A model generated the notes under the pieces. That model was not told the DNA's origin and made no database searches. It saw only the letters and a list, made by a program, of their open reading frames with translations. 64,000 nucleotides of DNA from Melieria omissa (lineage: Eukaryota; Arthropoda; Insecta; Diptera; Ulidiidae), in NCBI GenBank assembly GCA_963971225.1, contig OZ020270.1, positions 68,888,932-68,952,931 on the forward strand, given 5' to 3'. Of the stretch, positions 10,481 to 20,187 are shown piece by piece (position 1 is the first letter of the stretch; every line of letters begins with the position of its first letter). A program made the position numbers and the translations under genes.

Positions 10481-11279
10481 TCTGAAACGGCACTGAAGCT
10501 GCGCTCGGAACTTCGCTGCTTTGTATTCGTATACGCGAGTAGGCGTCGCTGCTACTCGCGAGTAGCAGCGTGCCCTTCTATGCACTATACATACATGTGC
10601 TGTAGAAGCAGATTTCTTCCATTAAAAAAAATAACTTTCACGAGCATTCTCCAATACACCTTATTTAATTTAATAATAACAGTATCGAAACGATGTTCTT
10701 TTACCTGCCATTAAAGGGGACAACCATTGTTGTTAGTAGCCACATTGGGCGTGATGTATTCGGTTGCTTGATTATGTTACAAAATGCATAAAAGCAATGC
10801 AATCGAACCATGTGCGAATCACATACTCCCATCTGACATCTCCCACTCTCAACGCCTTTTTATATAATAAACTCTAATTGTACAGTGTGCTCTTTGACAT
10901 ACAGACATTTTAAGCATTTCGCAATACCACTCATAAGACTGCACAACAGCATGTCTGTTGCATGGAGTTTTTTACATAAATCTGAATCGTTTTTCCACGC
11001 TGTTTTCAAAACCATACTCCGTTTTATGTAACAGCTCTAGTTTTCGCAAAAAATAGGCGTGTCACTTTTTCGAATTTTCCTCGGCTTTTTTCTCGTTTTG
11101 ATTTTTATTTCGTTGCACTTACAACATTTCACGCCATCTTTTCTGACATTAAATAAATAAATTTTATGCGTTCTAAATTGGCGTTGTAATGATGTATCAA
11201 AGTAGGGAAATATTGAATTTAAAGGCGTTTTTTCTGATGGCGAAAATTGTACAGATGTTTCATAAATCAATTTACGAAG
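10481..11279. other. Non-coding stretch with one GC-rich palindrome
   Basis: No gene or element could be identified. A palindrome centred on CTACTCGCGAGTAG lies at about 10540-10572, inside a longer imperfect stem. The rest is AT-rich with unremarkable short open frames. Confidence 0.5.
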
Positions 11280-11281
11280 TA

Positions 11282-12397
11282 CTTAGTAGGGACATAAATA
11301 TTGTTACAACATTGAACACACCCATTGTAATATGTAGTTGAATTGAACATACCTGGTTATTTCCACATGATTTATGAAACATAACCTGTAAAGGGTTAGT
11401 CTGCACCGGGAATTCTAAATTGTTCTAGCTTTCACCTTGGAGTGGTCAGATAAAGAGAGCCGTGTCGCTCTAATAGCGCTATTTAAGTGTGAAATGAAAA
11501 AAGGTAATATTTTCAAATCGTTCCGCCCGGGATTAGTCGGACGTCGTCTACCGGTGCATTAAATTGTTTGAGGAGAATAGAGATGTTAAAGACCGCCACC
11601 TCTCGGGCCGCCCGCGCACAGTTCGAACACCACAAGTCGTTAAAGCAGTCAAATCAAGAATTCAGTGAAATTCGTTCCGAAAACAGAAAGTCATGGCCCG
11701 GGAGATGAATATCTCGCAAAAGCCCATGAGTCGAATTATTAAAAAAAGACTTGGGACTTGGGGCTTTTAAAATCATAGGGTGTATACAAGGTCATCTAAG
11801 GAAACATCTGAACTGGTTCCACGGGTCGAAAAGCGTCATAACCCAGCTTCAGTCATGGTTTGGTGGGGTGACGATGGGGTCACAGACTTGCATTTCTGCG
11901 ATCAAAGGGTCAAAACATTGGCCACAGTTTACCAAGATCCCGTTTTGTTCCAAAACCAGCCGTGGGCTTTCCAGCAAGATTCTGCGCGGGCCCATAAAGC
12001 TAAAACGACTCAAACCTGGCTGCAATTTACCAACATTTATTTCCTCTGAAGAATGGCCCTCTGGCACTCCTGATCTGAACCCGCTCGATTACAAATTGTG
12101 GACAGTTTAAGAGGACATGGTTTGCCACAAAAGATACCCCAACATTGATTCTCTTAAGACAGCTTTGGTTCGTGCTGTGGCCAATTTTCCGATGGACGAG
12201 GTGCGTGCGGCTATTGATAATTGGCCAGTCCGACTTAAGTCGTGCGTGAAGGCCAAGACGGACATTTCGAATGAATGTTTGCTTTTTGTATACAATATAT
12301 ATCAATAAATATGTAAACAAAAATTAGCCCAAAAACATTCACTACTTTTAATTTTATAGCATAAGACGTGTGTAACGGTATTTATGTCCCTACTAAG
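11282..12397 (+). mobile_element. Tc1/mariner-superfamily element, decayed
   Basis: It has perfect 19-bp terminal inverted repeats CTTAGTAGGGACATAAATA, flanked on both sides by TA (11280-11281, 12398-12399). Total length is 1116 bp, and it contains a broken transposase. Both the TA duplication and the size fit the superfamily. Confidence 0.88.
11540..12308 (+). pseudogene. Tc1/mariner-like transposase, broken
   Basis: Frames carry the N-terminal helix-turn-helix part (DRHLSGRPRTVRTPQVVKAV, EMNISQKPMSRIIKK). Then come SVMVWWG, a FQQDSARAHKAKTTQTWLQ block with the second catalytic Asp, and PSGTPDLNPLDYKLW. The C-terminal part ends near 12300 after VRLKSCVKAK. PLDYKLW has Asp where classic Tc1 has Glu in its NPIEHLW-like motif, so this is nearer mariner/maT-like lineages. 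There are at least three frameshifts and a stop after LWTV, so it is inactive. Confidence 0.8.
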
Positions 12398-12409
12398 TAT
12401 ATGAGTATC

Positions 12410-12790
12410 TTAAGAAGAAACATCAAGCAATACAACACAGCAAAATTAATTGGCGTGGTTCCCATTCTCATCGAAATAATAGTAAAAATGTACCATAGTC
12501 ATTTTCATAACTGTTCATACTTTTTACTAAAAAAATTAGGAGCCTCAAAATATGCTCTTTTATAGGTTCAATCTATAGTCTGAAATACAAGCAAATACAA
12601 AAAGATTTTGAATTCCTCGAAACAAAAAAATTAAAAACATTGCATATTTTGAGGCCCTTACTTTTTTAAGCAAAAAGTATGAAAAGTGATGAAAATGGCT
12701 ACATTTTTGCTTTTATTTCGATGCGAATGTGTATTCCGCCAAATAATTTGGCTGTGTTGTATTGCTTGATGCGTCGATTTTTATTATACA
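12410..12790. repeat. Foldback repeat with about 145-bp imperfect arms
   Basis: The left arm (about 12418-12556) and right arm (about 12637-12785) are inverted copies of each other. They share CATCAAGCAATACAACACAGC at the outer end and GCCTCAAAATATGC at the inner end, separated by about 80 bp. There is no coding capacity. The outer limits and any target duplication are unclear, because the element abuts the Tc1/mariner end at 12397. Confidence 0.65.
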
Positions 12791-12907
12791 CCTAACTCGT
12801 TAATTGTTTTACAAAAAATGTGTATGTTTTTGACCATCAAAGAAAACGTCTTAAAATTTCATATTTTCCGACTTTGAGGTCCAATTACCGGGAAATTTTA
12901 AAACTTT
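12791..12907. other. Short AT-rich spacer
   Basis: Nothing recognisable; it ends at the LTR start at 12908. Confidence 0.4.
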
Positions 12908-13074
12908 TGTCACCACCGTAGCAGTAGGCTGCACTTGTCATGTTACTTTACTTTTCTTTTGTTATTCTGACATTCGTTACTGTTGAAAGGGAGAGAAGGA
13001 GTTGTTGCGAATCAGCCGTGAAATAAAGCGGATCAAATTCTGAGCGTAATTGTTTTATTTTCGGCCGACTGATA
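12908..13074 (+). repeat. 5-prime LTR of mdg3-like element
   Basis: It matches 19648-19814 over its whole 167 bp with about six substitutions. It contains an AATAAAG polyadenylation-type signal near 13021. Confidence 0.88.
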
Positions 13075-13077
13075 GTC

Positions 13078-13091
13078 TCAGAAGTGGGATT
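13078..13091 (+). other. Primer-binding site, tRNA-Leu type
   Basis: TCAGAAGTGGGATT is complementary to the T-arm/acceptor end of insect tRNA-Leu (ending AATCCCACTTCTGACA). It starts a few bases after the LTR. A primer site lacking the CCA complement is characteristic of the mdg3/micropia group. Confidence 0.7.
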
Positions 13092-13098
13092 TACCACG

Positions 13099-14760
13099 AT
13101 GGATTTTGAAAAGTTTACTGTTGTGCAGCTAAAGGAAGTACTGCAGCAATTGAATCAGAAAACAAGTGGAAGTAAAACTGACCTAATCGTGAGGCTACAG
13201 ATGATGGAAGAGGATATAGTAAGACCGGTATTGAAGGCGTTGGAGGCCAGGAAGATCAAACGACGGACGATGAACAGGGCATTGAACGGATAGGTGCAGA
13301 AGTGAGTGCGCTGCGTGGAACGGTTGAGCTACTAGCCGCTCAGCTGAGGGCTCTGTGTTCATCAGCACCAAACGCTACACAATCGTGTCAACGCCGACTG
13401 CGCAGAGTGTGCCGCTTGCCACACAGCCGTATTCGTCGCTGCCGGTACAGTCATGTATTTCACAGCCGATGGCTCAACCACTGGTGCCGCTGCCGTCAAC
13501 CACCCTGTCAACTGGACAGCAGTGTACGCCGTTCGTCGCACAAACGATATCAACACAATAATTCGATACAGCATCGCAGTCGCGTCATCTGCCAGGTGCA
13601 CAGGCGCCGCTGTCGTTAATCTCACAGCCTAACAGATCATCAACACACATGCAACAGAGACAAACGTATCAACATCACGGATATGAGACGAGAGACTTCT
13701 CAGGGTCACGAGCAGGGATCGGACTTTGCTACGATCGTAGTGAATCTGCTACGGTTTTCACAACATTTTAAAGTCTGCTTCACGACTCCGCTTCAGACCC
13801 AATCTACTACGACTTTTTCCGAGGCAAAATGTGGGGGAAAATGTGCACATTTTATAATCCCGGTTGCCGAAATTCGTAAATTGTTGTAAGTTTTTTTTCC
13901 CTCGCGTATTTTCACTACCATATAAAATCAACACATGGAGGTAAATTTAATTGGATTTGTCTAAAATCAAAAATTCACTACGGAAATTTTGGTTTCACTA
14001 CGCTTTATGGCATATGTCACTACGATTTTGGATTTGCCAGGTCCGAACCCTGGTCACGAGTGAAACACACACACTCTCTTCATGAAATTTCGTCGATTTT
14101 GCCAGAATTTATCCCTTGTGAAAATTAGTACTCATCAATTCAATTCATTGAGCGAATCGAGCAGTTAAGAGGCATTTATCATTGGGACGACGCACCTCTT
14201 GTTCTTGCCATTTTGACTAACTTAAAAGGTATTGCAAAGCGTTGGGCCGATGCGCAGCCAGTTTTCCGCGAATGGAATGAGTTTGTGAGTATGTTTCTGA
14301 CGGATTTTCCTTATATTCATAACGCGGCAGATGCACATATTCGGTTGATGAATACGAAAATTAAGAAGGGGGAGAAAGTTATCGAGTTTTACTATCGGAT
14401 GGTAGCTTTAGGCCGTCGCGAAAATATCGATGACAATGCAATCGTTCGTTAAATTATAAATGGTTTAGCCGACGAGAGTGTACGCAAAACGTTGAGTGCT
14501 ATGCGGTTTCCAAAATGTTCCGATTTATTGCAGTCAATCCAGAATGTTTCAGCGAGTGGTAGCGATCGGTATAGTTATCCGCAGAGGTCAGTTGAAGAAG
14601 GGCAAACCATTCAACATCAAGGGGAAAACGCAGGAAATGGAAATAGGAGAGTGACGGGTCCCATCTGTTAAAATTGCGGGGAACGGGGCCACATTTCAAG
14701 GAATTGCTCTAAACCACAGAAGAGACAGGGAACGAGGGTGAACGATAGGGTTAACAATTT
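13099..14760 (+). pseudogene. Gag with N-terminal SAP domain, broken
   Basis: The ATG at 13099 opens a frame whose residues 2-30 (FTVVQLKEVLQQLNQ, then SGSKTDLIVRLQ) look like a SAP motif. The frame is lost after about 13290. The capsid region reappears at 14213-14520 (FREWNEFVSMFLTDFP, IRLMNTKIKKGEKVIEFYYR, INGLADESVR) with a stop at 14450. The zinc knuckle at about 14668 reads C-stop-NCGERGHISRNC, so a TAA interrupts it. A 340-bp hAT MITE sits inside at 13713. The protein cannot be made. Confidence 0.82.
13713..14052. mobile_element. hAT-type MITE, 340 bp, inserted in gag
   Basis: The ends are CAGGGATCGGAC and GTCCGAACCCTG, near-perfect inverted repeats. The flanks are perfect 8-bp direct repeats GTCACGAG (13705-13712, 14053-14060). 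The interior has several copies of a CACTACG/CTACGA word but no coding sequence. Confidence 0.83.
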
Positions 14761-14789
14761 GGGTAGTGATACACAGGTTAATGATTTGT

Positions 14790-16242
14790 GTGAGGCAGCA
14801 CCAGTGAATAAAATCGAATTGGACGTTACGCGTGGGGAGTTATGTAAAACAATCACTATTTTTGGAAAGGGTTTATTGGAGTGCGTTGCTCTCATTGACT
14901 GAGGCAGCTGCAAGTCACTTGTTAAGCGTTCAATTGCTACGAAATGTCATCAGCTGATTATACCATGCGAAGAGAAGTTAATAGGATTCACTGGCGGAGA
15001 GGTTAGGTGTCAGGGTAAGATTAGAATGAAAATGAGATGTGACGACGCGGTATATCCGGTTGAGTTGTTGGTTGTTGACGACGACGTTATGAGGTACGAC
15101 GCGTTGATTGGAATGGATACTTTGGCGCAGGGTAAGGTGATTATCGAGGGCGGTAGGTGTAAAAACATGTCAATTGATAGTCATACGATTGATGTAGATG
15201 ACGACTCGCAGTTAAGTACCAAACAAAAGCTACTCGGGTTATTAAATTCATATAAGTATTGTTTTGGGGAGAAACTACACGAACTAGGGAGGTCAAAACG
15301 ATTTAAGATGGACATTAAACTCACATCGTCAAAGCCAATCGCGAAGAAGCCGTATACTATTCCGATCCCAAACCAACACGTAGTCGAGAAAATTATAGCG
15401 GAATTGTCTAGTTTAGGGATCATTCGTCCGTCAAACTCATTGTATGCGTCGCCCATAGTTTTGGTACGAAAGCAGAATGGGGAGGATAGGTTGTGCGTCG
15501 ACTTCCGTGAAATAAATGCTGTTACTGAAAAGCAGCCGTGGTTGATGCCCACCGTAGATGGGGTCTTGTCCACACTGGCAGGGAAACAATTCTTCACAAC
15601 CCTTGACCTCATGTCTGGGTATTATCAGATCGAATTGACTGAATCGGCAAAATCACTGACCGCGTTTGTCACTCATAACGAGCATTATGAGTTTAACCGA
15701 ATGCCGAATGTTCGGACTGCGCAATGCACCATGTGCATTCCAGCGAATGATGTCCGAGCTGGTTGCACCTCTCAACAAGAAGGTGGTCAGTTATGTAGAC
15801 GAGGTTATTATAGCCACAGCCACCGAAGACGAAAACTTGTTGTATTTGGAAGAGTTTCTGAAAATCGTTGAGCGCGAAGGTCTAACACTTCGACTTTCAA
15901 AATTCACTTTCTTGAAGCGCGCTGTGTCGTTCCTAGGACCCGAAGTGGACGCTGGTGGGATTAGACCAGGGGCTACGAAAACGCTAGCGGTTAGAGACTA
16001 CCCCCTTCCCAATAACCCGTTGGAACTCCGATGATTCCTTGGGCTGACAGGGTTCTTCCGCAAATTTGTGCCACAGTACGCACTTGTAGCAAAACTGTTG
16101 ACGGAATTGACAAAAAGGGACGTTATTTTTGTATGGGGCCCTGAGTGCGAAAAGGCCTTCCAAAAGTTGATTCGACTACTCACGGAGGCGCCAGTACTTG
16201 CTATCTATGACGTGACAAAAGAACATGAGTTACACACCGACG
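14790..16242 (+). pseudogene. mdg3-like pol, 5-prime half (protease and reverse transcriptase)
   Basis: The protease motif at about 14890 reads LID-stop-GSCKSLV, so TGA replaces the residue after the catalytic Asp. From 15026 an open frame covers the rest of the protease and the RT fingers/palm (PYTIPIPNQHVVEKIIAEL, GIIRPSNSLYASPIVLVRK, LCVDFREINAVT, FFTTLDLMSGYYQIEL). A frameshift at about 15700 moves to GLRNAPCAFQRMMSEL and SYVDEVIIATA; the usual YVDD is YVDE. The segment LTEAPVLAIYDVTKEHELHT is then interrupted exactly at the RNase H Asp by the element starting 16243. Confidence 0.87.
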
Positions 16243-17918
16243 CACAGTGTCGCGAGTGTGGCCAAAAATGGTAAAAATCAATGTTACAAACTGACTAAAA
16301 TGGATATGGCAGTCGACAGATAATATTTCAACTAAGAAAAATCCGATCTTCAATATCCTATTTCGTTCCATTTTTATGCAGCTTCAAAGTTGATGTTAAA
16401 AAATACGCATTCGTTTCAAGTTTGTGGGTAATTCTTTATGCTGAATGAAAAATCAAATAAAAATATAATTCATATACTAATATAGTCATGTTATATAATA
16501 AATGAAACTTTGGAATTTTTCCTGTATGGCGACACTATTCTTTGGTTTGTGTTTTGAAACAACTATGAAATCCCGTTACATTGAAAAATTACGTTTTTCG
16601 CTTTGATTCTTACAAAGAACCAAAAGTTCGGTTGAAAAAAGTTTAAAAAACGTCAAAAAACACTTTTTTAGTTCCAACCCTAAATTACTCAAAAAAGTAT
16701 GTATTAACATAATCCGGAGTAATTTTTTGCCTTTAACTGCCTATTTGGTTGTTATTCGCATTTTTCTAGTGACGCCTCCACTAAAATTACATGATTTCTT
16801 CGAAGTGCGGCGTAAAGCTGAATCCAGGAAGCGGTCAACAAAAATTGATTTTCTTATAAATTTACTGAAAGATAAGACGGGCGTCGATGTAATTCATGAG
16901 GAAAAGCAAAGTTTGCGGCTACTTGAATTAAAGTTTACCAAATTTGGGCCTCCACCAGCCGGACATATGCCGCTTTTAACCAAAAATATTCCGACTGGCT
17001 CGACTCTGATTTCATATTGGCTGCAAGCAATGTGTAGGTTTTTCAGACATACCCTTTTATATATAGATTAATTAAATAATTATACAAATTCAAATAGACA
17101 CCTAGTACAATCCGTGGTAGACAGGCAATGAAATTTGAGGAAAGCTCTGAGAGAACGAAAAGGAGGAAAGTTCAAGAGCTAGTAGGTGCGAAATCGCCTG
17201 AGGAAATTACGAGAGCTGCTTCTTCAATACAAAAAAAAAATATTTTACCTAATGCGGGATGCATGTCCATTGTCTGTGAAATTGGATTTGTCTGTGAAAA
17301 AGTATAACATTCTTCGACGCGCAATCAACACCTTCTTTATATACCTGTATTATGACTGTGAATTATACTTTTAGTTATGCTTATGTTTATGAATGAAAAT
17401 AATGAATGAAAATAAGTGTCCAAATATCAATTTGGTACTGCTACCTTCTATAAAACAAAAAATATGCTATTTTGAAATTTTGCTTACTATGGGAGTGGGC
17501 GTGGTTATGATCGGATTGCGCCCATTTTTTTACCATTCCTTTGTGTTGAAACAAGTGGTGCATACATCGAATTCCATGGCACTACCTTCCATAAAACACG
17601 TTATGCTAATTTGAAAGTTTGCTTACTATGGGAGGTAGGCGTGGTTTTGATCGGATTGCGCCCATTTTTGGTGTGAGCTTCAAAGTTATTATCTTAAGCT
17701 CAGATACCAAATTTCATAATTCTATCACTAATATTAAGCAAGTTATTCCTATATTACAGTTCATTTCGTATGGGAGGTGGGCGTGGCAGTGGTCCAATTT
17801 TAATGATTTTTTGTAAATTTCTTAATTTACACCACGAAAACAATCTCACCAAGTTTCATCGAGATGGGACAACGCTAAGTATTTTTGGCCACGGCTTATA
17901 TGGGACCGCGACACTGTG
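16243..17918. mobile_element. Transib/RAG-type element with 12/23 RSS-like ends, non-autonomous
   Basis: Both ends carry the heptamer CACAGTG. At the left end a 12-bp spacer (16250-16261) precedes the nonamer-like CCAAAAATG. At the right end, on the minus strand, a 23-bp spacer (17911-17889) precedes CCAAAAATA. The flanks are perfect 5-bp direct repeats CGACG (16238-16242, 17919-17923). Removing the element plus one repeat restores the RNase H motif HTDASSVGIAAIL of the host pol. A 5-bp GC-rich duplication and CAC-starting ends define Transib, the ancestor group of RAG1. No RAG1-core-like ORF was recognised in the 1.68 kb. The interior includes an unrecognised open frame (16727-17071) and GGGCGTGG repeats. 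Confidence 0.75.
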
Positions 17919-19613
17919 CGACGCCTCAAGTGTGGGCATCGCAGCCATACTCATGCAAAGGGAGGAGAACGATTCTGTGAGGCCAATCGCATATTTCAGT
18001 AGGGCCTGCACTCCATCAGAAAGAAACTATCACGCGTATGAACTAGAAGTGCTCGCCGTGGTAGAGTCATGTCAGCGATTTAGAATGTTCCTGCTGGGAA
18101 AGCACTTTACTATTCTTACCGATTGTCAGGCAATAGCAAATGCAAAAGCAACAAAGCCAGTGGTACCTCGGGTCGCACGGTGGTTTTTGAGGTTGCTCGA
18201 ATACGATTACGAAATCAAGCACCGCGCGGGAAGCTCAATGTGTCATATGGATGCTATGAGTCGCGCGCCGATCAGAGAAGAACCAATGAATGAAATGGCA
18301 ACTACAGTAATGATGTTGGCAACTGACGATTGGGTGGCTACAATGCAGCAGCAAGACGATAACTTGAAGCATATTATCGATGTCTTGAGGGGTGTGGCAT
18401 CATCCGATCAAAAGATGCAAATAGGCGCGGAATATTCACTGCGAAACCATCGGCTATTCCGTAAAGATGTGAATGGACTGTTGCTCGTGGTTCCAAAAGG
18501 AATGAGGTTGCGCATCGTCAAGTTGTGTCACGACGATGCTGGACACCCTGGAGTTGATGGGACGATAAAAAGAGCACTGCAACACTTTTGGTTCCCGCGA
18601 CTAAGGAACTACGTCAAGAATTACATAAAGTCATGCATCGAGTGCAGCTATAGTCGTGATACAGCCCAGAAGCAGTGTGAACTTTATGGTATGAATGTCC
18701 CTCAGTTTCCATTTCAGGTTTTGCATCTTGACCATCTGGGACCATTCGTGAGGAGTCGTCGCGGTAATGAATACTTGTTAGTTGTCGTCGATGCTCTTAC
18801 GCGATACGCAGTCATTGCCCCTGTCCGGTCAACGAAGACGAAGCCCGTGATTGACGTTTTGAACCAATTAACACTCTGCTTCGGGTTGCCACAGCGAATG
18901 GTCACTGATCGAGGAACCGCATTCACATCAGCAGCATTCACGACATTCTGCAATGAGAATGGGATACAACACATCAAGGTTGCAGTACGAACACCTCGTT
19001 CAAACGGCTTGGCAGAAAGGGTCAACCAGGCCGTGCTGCGTTATCTAAAGACATCAACGAGTGATCTAAAAGATTGGGATACCCATGTCCGTATGTTGCA
19101 ATGGACACTAAACACCAAAATAAATTCAACGACGAAGTTTGCACCTCTCGATCTCATCTACGACTTCCCTTTGCGTGATCTGAGTGGAAATAAGGTATTA
19201 GCTGCGTTACACGACGATGACGATGCACATCTCCACATGAATGGGCGACGGAACGACGCTATCCGGAATATAGAAACGGCCCGGAAGCAATGGAAGGCCA
19301 GGTTTGACGCCAAACATAGTAAAACCACAAAGTATCAAGAGGGTGATCTGTCCTGCTGGAATCGCCAATGCCAAGTACGGGTGAATCACGAAAGCTTCAA
19401 CCAAAGTATAAAGGGCCGTATATGGTAAAAAAGGTTCTGAGGTTCGACCGATATGTAATTGAAGATGTGGACGGGTTTCAACGCTCACAGCGCAAATACA
19501 GCACTGTCGCCACAACCGACAAAATGAAACCCTGGTGCGCCTTATTCCGGGAGGTGGACGATGATAACTCTGAAGAAGAGGACGACCCCGATGCAGGTGA
19601 CGAAAACATGTAA
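17919..19613 (+). pseudogene. mdg3-like pol, 3-prime half (RNase H and integrase)
   Basis: An open frame of about 500 codons continues the pol interrupted at 16242. RNase H blocks are DASSVGIAAILMQRE, NYHAYELEVLAVVES, FTILTDCQAI and MDAMSRAPI. An HHCC zinc finger ends CIECSYSRD. The integrase core shows LHLDHLGPF (first Asp), VTDRGTAFTSAAF (second Asp) and SNGLAERVNQ (Glu), all catalytic residues present. A frameshift near 19375 separates the last part (KYKGPYMVKKVL), which ends at 19613. It could encode an integrase core but has no working upstream. Confidence 0.88.
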
Positions 19614-19647
19614 CTCGGGACGAGTTTAGTGTCAGGAGAGGCCGAGC

Positions 19648-19814
19648 TGTCACCACCGTAGCAGTAGGCTGCACTTGTCATTTTACTTCACTTTTCTTTT
19701 CTTATTCTGACATTCGTTACTGTTGAAAGGGAGAGAAGGAGTTGTTGCGAATCAGCCATGAAATAAAGAGGATCAAATTCTAAGCGTAATTGTTTTATTT
19801 TCGGCCGACTGATA
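19648..19814 (+). repeat. 3-prime LTR of mdg3-like element
   Basis: This is the partner of 12908-13074. It is preceded by a short purine-rich tract (AGGAGAGG) that can serve as the plus-strand primer. Confidence 0.88.
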
Positions 19815-20187
19815 CTTATAAAAATAAGTTGCATCGGGAAAGAAGCCGTGCGGTTTTGTTAATGCGATAAGGTGGAAATCATGTCAATCGGTTTTTTTGT
19901 TTAGAAATTACGATCAAAATTATGGAAAAATCAGAGGAAAAACTTAAAAAATTACACGGTACCCATATCTCACTAAATAGAACTGCTAGAAAAAATCTGA
20001 GGATAGATTCGAAATCAGCGCATCCAAATTAGTAAGAAACAGTAGAAAAACTCCATGCAACAGAAAAAAAAGTGTTTTTTTGTTGTGCTGTGTAATCATT
20101 AAAATAACAGACAGTCGAATGTAAGCTTTTGGCGATTTTTCCGTTTTGGTTTCTTTTTTACCTTAAAATCTCCTTCCCATATATATA
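19815..20187. other. AT-rich intronic stretch, nothing recognised
   Basis: No ORF, repeat pair or element end was found. It terminates at the TA preceding the Tc1-like element. Confidence 0.45.

Larger units (their letters stand above)
12908..19814 (+). mobile_element. mdg3/micropia-like Ty3/gypsy retrotransposon with two nested elements
   Basis: Two 167-bp LTRs (TGTCACCACC to CCGACTGATA) bound gag and pol in gypsy order: SAP-containing gag, zinc knuckle, protease, RT, RNase H, integrase. They differ at about six sites, so the insertion is not recent. The primer site matches the 3-prime end of tRNA-Leu without the CCA, as described for the mdg3/micropia/blastopia group. The element is dead, with stops in the zinc knuckle and protease, frameshifts, a YVDE polymerase motif and two inserted DNA elements. 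Flanking CTTT/CTTA is a probable 4-bp duplication with one change. Confidence 0.85.
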
